From assembly GCA_937925595.1 (NCBI GenBank), contig CALALQ010000062.1, positions 1 through 5,007 on the forward strand: a DNA stretch of 5,007 bases, read 5' to 3'. A program made the translations under genes and the position numbers. This stretch comes from an uncultured Demequina sp. Its GTDB lineage: Bacteria > Actinomycetota > Actinomycetes > Actinomycetales > Demequinaceae. Below the pieces are notes generated by a model. That model was not told where the DNA came from. It searched no databases and saw only the letters and a program-made list of their open reading frames with translations. Shown one piece after another: positions 1 to 5,007 of the stretch (its first letter is position 1; every line of letters begins with the position of its first letter).

Positions 1-25
1 ATGCTCAGTTCGCTCGACTGCCTCC

Positions 26-43
26 GATTAGCAGTGTCTAACG
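26..43. promoter_or_regulatory. Operator-like site ahead of the three-gene operon
   Basis: The 18-mer GATTAGCAGTGTCTAACG reads as an imperfect palindrome: TTAG (28-31) pairs with CTAA (38-41) around a six-base centre. It matches a second site at 4466-4483 in 14 of 18 positions, as GATTAG-N4-GTCTAACG, and there the palindrome is perfect. It lies about 80 bp before the probable start of the first gene. A weak promoter may overlap it: TCGACT (14-19) as -35, then 17 bp, then TCTAAC (37-42) as -10, which would put the site in the position of a repressor operator. That it binds a protein is inferred. The regulator could be the Xre protein at 4100-4372 or one encoded elsewhere. Confidence 0.45.
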
Positions 44-114
44 CCACCCCATTCTGGGGGCCGTTGTACCCTCCTCAAGACCGGAGTGACCCCAAAAGGG
101 AGGACGGACTGCGC

Positions 115-1119
115 ATGGAAACCGATGTGAGAATCGCAGACCTGATCGAGTCCCCCACGTCCAAACCGGTACCCGGAGCCACTCCCCTAAGGACGATGTC
201 CGAGATACGGGACTTTGTTGACATGGTGCGCTCGGGCACGTTGACCGCCCCCGCCATCATCGTGACCAAACCCGGCCATGCCTCCGGCCCGTACGTCCCT
301 TTGGAGGAGCTGCAAGCCCACCTGTCCGGGCACGCCGACCTGTACTTCCTGGACGGCCCCGTCCAGATGCGAGACGTCCTCACCGGCAGCGAGATGTACG
401 AGTACAACGTGTACGGCGGAGCAGCACGGGTTTTCCCCACCGACGAGCGTGAGGAGTGTCGGCTGTTCTTCGCGCACACCCCCGCCGAAGGCCGCGAGAC
501 CGCCCGGAAGATCGTCGACCATGTCCGCCGGCTCACGAAGAAGGCCACCGGCGCCGCCTACACGACCGCCACCGTCGACCCCGAGGTCGCCCCGGAGAAG
601 AACCCCGACGCGGTCCTGGCCGCCGAGAACGCTACCCTCCGCCGCCGTCTCGAAGAGGCGACCGCGAAAGTCACTGCCGCCCGCCAGAAGCCGCGCGCAG
701 TGACACCTGCGATGACGCAGAGCGCCACGAACCGGCGCCTGTTCCTGGACGCTGCTGAGGAGACTCGCTACCGGGTGAACGTGCTGTGGGTGGAGTCCAC
801 CTCCCCGCAGGAGAAGGAAGACAACCCGCTGCCGGAGTACGAGTTCGGGCCCGACTTCGCCGGCTCCCTCGACGAGCTGTCACGGCAAAACCCCGTCGTC
901 ATGGACAAGACTGCCCGTGCCGTCTTGAAGCTGCTGCTCGGCCAGGACCGTGAAGGTCACAAGAACACCAACTGCAAGCCTCGGGAAGACGGCGCCGTCG
1001 CCTGGCGGACCTACATCGAGCAGAAGACGGCCAGCGCCCGCCGGCTCCACTACTGGCGGAAGCCCGGCGGGACGATCGAACTGTCCCGTGTCGTCCTCCA
1101 CGACGACTACACGCCATAG
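115..1119 (+). CDS. Uncharacterised 334-aa actinobacterial protein with central coiled coil
   Basis: I cannot assign a function. The frame is open from base 1, but the ATG at 115 is preferred because GGGAGGA (98-104) lies 10 nt before it and the upstream peptide looks like non-coding leader. Residues 25-140 form an alpha/beta-looking domain: a hydrophobic strand (APAIIVTKPG, 46-54), an acidic helix, a second strand (DLYFLDG) and the block YNVYGGAARVFP (98-109). Residues 165-192 are a charged heptad-like coiled coil (AENATLRRRLEEA). The C-terminal domain (about 205-334) ends in an aromatic/acidic block, RLHYWRKPGGTIELSRVVLHDD, here split as RLHYW (310-314) and IELSRVVLHDD (321-331). I recall similar YGGAxRV and HYW/HDD blocks in uncharacterised actinobacterial proteins, but I cannot name the family. 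There is no signal peptide or membrane segment, so it is probably cytoplasmic. It is the first gene of a three-gene set, 39 bp ahead of the next start. Confidence 0.8.
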   Translation: METDVRIADLIESPTSKPVPGATPLRTMSEIRDFVDMVRSGTLTAPAIIVTKPGHASGPYVPLEELQAHLSGHADLYFLDGPVQMRDVLTGSEMYEYNVYGGAARVFPTDEREECRLFFAHTPAEGRETARKIVDHVRRLTKKATGAAYTTATVDPEVAPEKNPDAVLAAENATLRRRLEEATAKVTAARQKPRAVTPAMTQSATNRRLFLDAAEETRYRVNVLWVESTSPQEKEDNPLPEYEFGPDFAGSLDELSRQNPVVMDKTARAVLKLLLGQDREGHKNTNCKPREDGAVAWRTYIEQKTASARRLHYWRKPGGTIELSRVVLHDDYTP

Positions 1120-1158
1120 CCAGTGATAGGTTCTGCCCAGAGCCTGATAGGAGAGGTG

Positions 1159-2439
<1,281 letters not shown>

Positions 2440-2442
2440 CGG

Positions 2443-2481
2443 AGTCGATGCTCGACTGATGTCGGAATGGGGTGCTACGTT
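2443..2481 (+). promoter_or_regulatory. Possible internal promoter before the membrane DUF2510 gene
   Basis: The 110-bp gap between the two DUF2510 genes holds a short inverted repeat, AGTCGA (2443-2448) and TCGACT (2452-2457), around TGC. TCGACT could act as a -35 and TACGTT (2476-2481) as a TAnnnT-type -10, with an 18-bp spacer. The gap is longer than the 39 bp between the first two genes, which leaves room for separate transcription. The match is modest, and read-through from upstream is equally possible. Confidence 0.3.
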
Positions 2482-2549
2482 TCCCTGCATGCCCGCCGAC
2501 CCGACGCGGGCTCGACCTGCGCCTGCGGGCGCGCCCTGGGGAGGGAATG

Positions 2550-3311
2550 ATGTCTTCTGGCACGCCTGCGGGCTGGTACCCGAATCCGGACGGCTCAGCC
2601 ACCAGCCGCTACTTCGACGGGCAGGACTGGACCGACCAGACCATGCTGAACGTCGCCCCGCCGCCTCCTGCGCCTGCGACAGCACCGCTGTACCCGCCGC
2701 CTGCGCCGGCGGTGGCGGCCGGTGAGAAGAAGAAGCCGAGCAAGTGGGTCATCGGTGGTGCGATCGCTGCGGGCGTCCTCGTCGTCGGCGGTATCGGCGC
2801 GGCGATGGGCGGCGGGAACCGCACTGCGGACACGGCCCCGGCACCGACGGTCACGGTGACTGCCGAGCCCGAAGACGAGCCCGTCGTCGAGCCTGTGGCC
2901 GAGGAGGAACCGGTCGAAGAGCCCACGGTCGAGGAGTCCCCCGAGCCCGAGCCCGAGCCCGAGCCGGAGCCTGAGGTGGACGCGGCCTCGTTCACCCGGC
3001 AGGCCGGCAAGCACCTCGACGACATGCGCAAAGACCTCGACGACATCCGCGTGACCGTCGCTGAGGACGGGTTCTGGCGTCTGGTGTCGAACTCCGTCGA
3101 ACTCTCGTTCAACCTCGGTCAGCTGCAGGCGCTCGATGTTCCCGCGAACGTGGACGCGAAGTGGGCCAAGCAGCTCAATAAGCTCGAGAACCGCGTCGAC
3201 GACCTGTCCGAAGCCATCTCCGACGAGAACAGCGGCAGGATCCTCGACGCGGTCTCCAACCTCGAATCGCAGGTCGAGTCGGCCCGGAAGGTCGCGAAGG
3301 CTGCGAAGTAG
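2550..3311 (+). CDS. Single-pass membrane protein with N-terminal DUF2510 and acidic stalk
   Basis: 253-aa protein of unknown function. Two adjacent ATGs exist (2547 and 2550). The second is preferred because GGAGG (2540-2544) then has 5-nt spacing rather than 2. Domains: DUF2510 (residues 6-30, AGWYPNPDG...RYFDGQDWTDQ); a Pro/Ala linker (37-57); a basic EKKKPSK anchor (59-65); a transmembrane helix (66-86, WVIGGAIAAGVLVVGGIGAAM); an acidic stalk (106-143) rich in EEP and EP repeats; and a helical, heptad-like C-terminal domain (145-253) with KHLDDMRKDLDDIRVTV and KQLNKLENRVDDLSEAI. The basic residues before the membrane helix predict a cytoplasmic N-terminus and an exterior C-terminal coiled coil. 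Its N-terminus closely resembles that of the preceding protein (both AGWYPN, encoded by GGCTGGTACCCGAA), so the two probably share a partner or localisation. A role in envelope signalling, or in exclusion by a phage-like element, is possible but unproven. Confidence 0.9.
   Translation: MSSGTPAGWYPNPDGSATSRYFDGQDWTDQTMLNVAPPPPAPATAPLYPPPAPAVAAGEKKKPSKWVIGGAIAAGVLVVGGIGAAMGGGNRTADTAPAPTVTVTAEPEDEPVVEPVAEEEPVEEPTVEESPEPEPEPEPEPEVDAASFTRQAGKHLDDMRKDLDDIRVTVAEDGFWRLVSNSVELSFNLGQLQALDVPANVDAKWAKQLNKLENRVDDLSEAISDENSGRILDAVSNLESQVESARKVAKAAK
2940..2975 (+). repeat. Hexanucleotide repeat in the acidic stalk
   Basis: Four CCCGAG units are followed by CCGGAG and CCTGAG and encode alternating Pro-Glu within a longer acidic Pro/Glu region. 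The unit is the same kind as at 1300-1341, but here CCCGAG dominates where CCTGAG dominates there. The purified run is therefore probably independently expanded or homogenised rather than freshly copied. In the protein it forms part of an extended stalk outside the membrane. Confidence 0.85.
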
Positions 3312-3315
3312 GTCT

Positions 3316-3363
3316 CGGGCTCGGCGGCGGCTTCAGATAGGGCAGGGCACGCCGCCGAGTCCG
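3316..3363 (+). terminator. Long-loop hairpin just after the membrane DUF2510 gene
   Basis: CTCGGCGGCG (3320-3329) pairs perfectly with CGCCGCCGAG (3350-3359). The stem extends outward through a G-T wobble and three G-C pairs to 3316/3363, around a 20-nt loop. It begins 4 nt after the stop codon. No T-tract follows, but many high-GC actinobacterial terminators lack one. It could instead stabilise the 3' end of the operon transcript. Confidence 0.5.
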
Positions 3364-3399
3364 GGTGCTCAGCGCCTCTGTACGGGCCTGAGAAGCACA

Positions 3400-3430
3400 G
3401 AACGCCCTCCGGGCTCACCGGAGGGCGTTC
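3400..3430. terminator. Bidirectional terminator between convergent genes
   Basis: A perfect 13-bp stem, GAACGCCCTCCGG / CCGGAGGGCGTTC, encloses the 5-nt loop GCTCA. It lies between the plus-strand operon and the end of the minus-strand gene at 3455, so one symmetric stem can serve both transcripts. Neither side has a U-run, but stem strength and position make termination its most likely role. With the hairpin at 3316-3363 it fills most of the 143-bp gap, and I see no gene there. Confidence 0.75.
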
Positions 3431-3454
3431 GCGCGTCCTGGACCGCGTAGCGGG

Positions 3455-4063
3455 TCAGCGGTGAAGGATTTCGGGCAGGTCTTCGAGGTCGTCACCTGCT
3501 TGGGCTGCGACTGTCAGACGGCGGAGCTCGTCGCGGACGTTCGCGCGGCGCGGTTCTCGAGGGTCGCGGTACCAGTCCGTCGCCTTGGCGACCGGGTTGC
3601 GGGAGAACAGGTGCTCCTCTTTGGTGAGGTGCATTGTGCAGGGGGCGAACAGTTCCGGGTCGGCCAGGAGCCGCCCTTCACGGTCGGTCTTCTCTCCCGC
3701 GGTGCACCGGTCGGCGTAGTGCCCGGCGACGTAGGCCTCGGTGACCGCGCGGGTCGTGAACCGCAAGCCGTCGATGAGTTCGTCGAGCTCTGCGCCGGCG
3801 TTCCGGCGGCGACGTGCCTCCTTGTAGACCTTCCGCTTTCGGGCGGCGGTGTCGGCGTCGTCGCCGAGAACTGCCTGGACGGCCAGGGCCTGACGGACGG
3901 TGACCTTCTCGAAGACGTCCTCGGTGACGATGATCCCGCGCTCGTCGCGGACCTTCCGGGACCGGGTGACGGGCTGACCGAACCGCAGGTGGTCGTGATG
4001 CACGGCAGAGCCGTCACGGTTCGTGTGGACGTGGTAGGGCGCGTGCGCTTCGGTGCGGCTCAT
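3455..4063 (-). CDS. Hypothetical 202-aa protein downstream of the repressor
   Basis: I do not recognise the family. The N-terminus is His-rich (HAPYHVHTNRDGSAVHHDH, residues 7-25), followed by a charged helical region (50-112) with a basic patch (KRKVYKEARRRR, 76-87). A Cys/His cluster comes next (H115, C120, C142, H145, H151, with APCTMHLTKEEH at 140-151) and could bind a metal, although this is inferred from spacing alone. The C-terminus is charged (DWYRDPREPRRANVRDELRR). There is no signal peptide, membrane helix or HEXXH peptidase motif, so it is not a standard ImmA-type partner. The start at 4063 has only a weak AGG upstream, consistent with translation coupled to the repressor gene 36 bp away on the same transcript. 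The opposite strand carries a longer open frame, but its Gly/Val-rich product looks like an antisense shadow. Confidence 0.75.
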   Translation of the reverse strand: MSRTEAHAPYHVHTNRDGSAVHHDHLRFGQPVTRSRKVRDERGIIVTEDVFEKVTVRQALAVQAVLGDDADTAARKRKVYKEARRRRNAGAELDELIDGLRFTTRAVTEAYVAGHYADRCTAGEKTDREGRLLADPELFAPCTMHLTKEEHLFSRNPVAKATDWYRDPREPRRANVRDELRRLTVAAQAGDDLEDLPEILHR

Positions 4064-4099
4064 GGTGAACCTATGCGCAGCGGCAGGCCTGTCGGCGGG

Positions 4100-4372
4100 T
4101 CAGGCGGAGCGGCGAAGGCTTCGGCGTTCGCGTGCTTCGACGCTGGTGAAGAACTCCCCGACGCCGACCCCGAGCAGTTCGAGGATCTCGTACAGGCGGC
4201 TCATCTTCAGCGGTGCGCGGCCGTTGATGTGCCGGGTGAGGGTGTGGTAGTCCACGCCCATCGTGTCGGCGAGGCGGCGGATGGTGCGGAACTCGGAGGC
4301 GGCGATCTCGGCGAGAAGCTGCTGCTGCGTCGCTTCCAGCCGTGCGGCCGACGTGACCGTGGTCATGCTCAT
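4100..4372 (-). CDS. Xre/Cro-CI-type DNA-binding repressor
   Basis: 90-aa helix-turn-helix protein. The ATG at 4372 is preferred over a longer upstream frame because AAGGGAG lies 5 nt before it on the minus strand. A second ATG two codons later (4366) is also possible. Residues 12-27 form a lead helix. The HTH core is residues 30-50 (TIRRLADTMGVDYHTLTRHIN), with the LAD-x-MGV helix-turn and a recognition helix YHTLTRHING. After it, MSRLYEILELLGVGVGEFF (57-75) is the closing helix pattern typical of phage and plasmid Xre repressors. The tail is basic (RERRSLRRSA). It faces a divergent gene and probably represses its own promoter, the divergent one, or both. Its small size and lack of a cleavage/oligomerisation domain suggest a compact immunity-type or copy-control regulator. 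Confidence 0.88.
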   Translation of the reverse strand: MSMTTVTSAARLEATQQQLLAEIAASEFRTIRRLADTMGVDYHTLTRHINGRAPLKMSRLYEILELLGVGVGEFFTSVEARERRSLRRSA

Positions 4373-4394
4373 GGCCTCTCCCTTCCTGCGGCCC

Positions 4395-4400
4395 AGGCTA
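4395..4400 (-). promoter_or_regulatory. Candidate -10 of the repressor gene
   Basis: On the minus strand this reads TAGCCT, a TAnnnT-type -10, and would give a 5' leader of roughly 16 nt ending in the AAGGGAG ribosome binding site of the repressor. No convincing -35 is seen at the expected distance, which is common in actinobacterial promoters. The inverted repeats at 4401-4457 lie directly upstream. Confidence 0.35.
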
Positions 4401-4457
4401 CCCACAGCCGCGTGGGAACGGCAGCGACACACCGGGCGTCCGAGGGCCCGTTCCCAC
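4401..4457. promoter_or_regulatory. Inverted-repeat cluster in the divergent promoter region
   Basis: GTGGGAACGG (4412-4421) and CCGTTCCCAC (4448-4457) are perfect inverted copies, with centres 36 bp apart and a 26-bp spacer. A shorter CCCAC at 4401-4405 also pairs with the GTGGG at 4412-4416. The cluster lies just upstream of the candidate repressor -10 and next to the TAGGAT element of the divergent gene. That is where an autoregulating repressor would bind, possibly as a pair of sites. Protein binding is inferred; a transcript hairpin is the alternative. Confidence 0.5.
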
Positions 4458-4462
4458 TCAGG

Positions 4463-4483
4463 TAGGATTAGACGCGTCTAACG
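4463..4483 (+). promoter_or_regulatory. Promoter/operator of the DUF4190-like gene
   Basis: TAGGAT (4463-4468) resembles an actinobacterial -10. It overlaps the perfect 14-bp palindrome TTAGACGCGTCTAA (4468-4481), so a protein bound to the palindrome would block transcription. The surrounding GATTAG-N4-GTCTAACG repeats the site at 26-43. Transcription starting near 4475 would leave about 27 nt before the ATG at 4502. I find no clear -35. Confidence 0.5.
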
Positions 4484-4501
4484 TCCCGATCGGGTACTCG
4501 A

Positions 4502-4843
4502 ATGTCATCCCCCACTGCTACACGCCCTCTGCCGTTGCGCGCCGACACGTCACGCCGGCCGGCCCCGTACTCCGTCCCCCGTCCGGCGCCTCGGTTCGAC
4601 TACCAGGCTGACGACCGGCAGGGCTCTGCTGCGCTCGCGTCCTCAGCGCTCGGTGTCGGCCTTCTGTTGGCCGGTGGGTTCTGGTGGGCGCTGGCTCCGC
4701 TCATAGCTGCGGTCGCCCTGGGGACGTGGACGCTCTCCCGGTTCTCCCAGGCCCGTTGGCAGGGCATGGCCGGAGTCATCGTCGGGACGCTCGGGTCGAT
4801 GCTCGCCGTGTCGCTGGCGGTGCTGCAGCTGCTGACGGCCTAG
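4502..4843 (+). CDS. DUF4190-like small membrane protein
   Basis: 113-aa integral membrane protein of unknown role. Residues 1-40 are a Pro/Arg-rich cytoplasmic-type segment without a signal peptide. Residues 43-78 are a continuous hydrophobic stretch long enough for a tight helical hairpin (ALASSALGVGLLLAGGFWW, then APLIAAVALGTWTL). A short basic loop follows (SRFSQARWQG), then a last helix (89-112, MAGVIVGTLGSMLAVSLAVL). This order, with the 'ALG...RWQGMAGVIVGTLG' type of pattern, matches the DUF4190 family of small actinobacterial membrane proteins. The ATG at 4502 has no recognisable ribosome binding site, so translation may rely on a short leader. The gene diverges from the repressor and lies beside the palindromic operator. 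It ends 10 nt before an IS200/IS605-type end, so the insertion spared it. Confidence 0.8.
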   Translation: MSSPTATRPLPLRADTSRRPAPYSVPRPAPRFDYQADDRQGSAALASSALGVGLLLAGGFWWALAPLIAAVALGTWTLSRFSQARWQGMAGVIVGTLGSMLAVSLAVLQLLTA

Positions 4844-4861
4844 TCCCGCCCGTTGACATCC

Positions 4862-4883
4862 TCCCCGGGCTTCCGCCCGGGGA
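4862..4883. terminator. Terminal hairpin of the IS end, likely also a terminator
   Basis: A perfect 9-bp stem (TCCCCGGGC / GCCCGGGGA) with a 4-nt loop begins 18 nt after the stop of the DUF4190-like gene and is followed on the plus strand by TTCCCTTT. In the IS it is the subterminal hairpin recognised during transposition and the last stem of the omega RNA. For the host gene it probably terminates transcription. Confidence 0.55.
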
Positions 4884-4893
4884 TTCCCTTTGC

Positions 4894-5007
4894 CTAACCC
4901 CGGAGGGCAGGTGTGGGTGGTTTACGGTTCATCGCAGATACCGGCCGCTTGCGCGGCACCCTGTGAAGGGGGTCGGTTTCACTCTTGCTCCCCGCTGACG
5001 GGGCGTT
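4894..5007 (-). CDS. tnpB: Possible C-terminal tail of tnpB (partial)
   Basis: Read from the window edge on the minus strand, one frame stays open for 37 codons, with a Ser/Lys/Arg/Pro-rich product (SAGSKSETDPLHRVPRK...AMNRKPPTPALRG), and stops at TAG (4896-4894), 11 nt before the terminal stem. The other two minus frames stop earlier. A basic, low-complexity tail running into the right end is usual for actinobacterial TnpB, but no catalytic (RuvC) or zinc-finger residues fall inside the window. The gene symbol therefore rests mainly on the adjacent IS end. Confidence 0.4.
   Translation of the reverse strand, partial: NAPSAGSKSETDPLHRVPRKRPVSAMNRKPPTPALRG

Larger units (their letters stand above)
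4853..5007 (-). mobile_element. End of an IS200/IS605-type (tnpB/IS1341-like) element, cut by the window edge
   Basis: TTGACATCCTCCCCGGGC (4853-4870) begins the conserved end sequence that I recall from tnpB-bearing IS200/IS605-family elements of bacteria and haloarchaea, in which TTGACATCCTCCCC is followed by a GC hairpin and GGATTCC. Here the perfect stem TCCCCGGGC / GCCCGGGGA (4862-4870, 4875-4883) with loop TTCC is followed by TTCCC. Read on the minus strand it ends in GGGGAGGATGTCAA, the usual right end, so the body of the element and tnpB lie to the right, beyond 5007. The boundary could be off by a few bases. Such elements have subterminal hairpins, no terminal inverted repeats and make no target duplication. 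Confidence 0.72.
4854..5007 (-). ncRNA. Putative omega RNA (reRNA) of the tnpB element
   Basis: TnpB nucleases use an RNA made from the 3' end of tnpB and the element's right end, followed by a guide from flanking DNA. Read on the minus strand, this stretch has a series of GC stems: 4990-5003 (CCCCG/CGGGG, 4-nt loop), 4944-4957 (GCCGC/GCGGC, loop TTGC) and the terminal stem 4862-4883. The guide would start at about 4853 and run leftwards into 4834 and beyond, reading the last codons of the DUF4190-like gene. The 5' end lies outside the window. Assignment rests on the end motif and stem order, not on an alignment. Confidence 0.5.

Noticed and set aside
47..59. CCCCA-TTC-TGGGG hairpin in the leader as a terminator or riboswitch
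   Set aside because: The stem is only 5 bp with a 3-nt loop and no larger conserved architecture. A short pairing between CCTCC near 70 and the ribosome binding site was also judged too weak to call.
1..114. N-terminal extension of the first gene starting at the ATG at base 1
   Set aside because: The frame is open, but no ribosome binding site can be seen, the peptide looks non-coding, and the operator-like site lies inside it. ATG 115 has GGGAGGA at a good distance.
2609..3112. 167-aa minus-strand frame with a Ser-Gly repeat
   Set aside because: The repeat is only the antisense reading of the Pro-Glu hexanucleotide run. No start signal or domain is visible.
3455..4063. ImmA/IrrE-type peptidase partner of the repressor
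   Set aside because: Position fits, but there is no HEXXH motif and the Cys/His spacing differs.
3461..4465. Long 334-aa open frame on the plus strand
   Set aside because: It lies antisense to both minus-strand genes, including the clear HTH repressor with its own ribosome binding site. Its Gly/Val/Leu-rich product is typical of a shadow frame in GC-rich DNA.

Overview
The window looks like accessory DNA of a high-GC actinobacterium. By eye it is roughly two-thirds G+C, with strong third-position G/C preference, GGAG-type ribosome binding sites and actinobacterial domain families (DUF2510, SHOCT, DUF4190-like). The small Xre-type repressor, the divergent regulatory region and the unknown genes suggest an immunity/early region of a prophage, or a related integrative element or plasmid. 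No integrase, structural, replication or transfer gene is present to decide which.

Layout. (1) Bases 1-114 hold a leader with a TTAG...CTAA operator-like site. (2) Three genes follow on the plus strand with short gaps and good ribosome binding sites. They are an uncharacterised 334-aa protein (115-1119), a 426-aa soluble DUF2510 / PH-like / SHOCT protein (1159-2439), and a 253-aa single-pass membrane protein that also begins with DUF2510 (2550-3311). The two DUF2510 proteins also share a Pro-Glu hexanucleotide repeat. (3) Bases 3312-3454 contain two strong hairpins and separate the plus operon from two convergent minus-strand genes. (4) The minus-strand genes are a 90-aa Xre-type repressor (4372-4100) and, 36 bp downstream, a 202-aa unknown protein (4063-3455). 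(5) A 129-bp divergent region (4373-4501) contains a 10-bp inverted repeat and a perfect 14-bp palindrome. (6) A 113-aa DUF4190-like membrane protein (4502-4843) is driven from that region. (7) Ten bases after its stop begins the end of an IS200/IS605-type (tnpB) element. The rest of the window shows a minus-strand omega-RNA-like region and, probably, the C-terminal tail of tnpB.

Working model (inference). The Xre protein represses the divergent region. It, or another regulator, may also control the three-gene operon, because the sequence GATTAG-N4-GTCTAACG occurs both ahead of that operon (26-43) and ahead of the membrane-protein gene (4466-4483). The plus genes would then be one regulated set of envelope-associated accessory functions. 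The tnpB-type element is a separate, later insertion. Its RNA, if made, would carry as its guide the sequence covering the end of the DUF4190-like gene.
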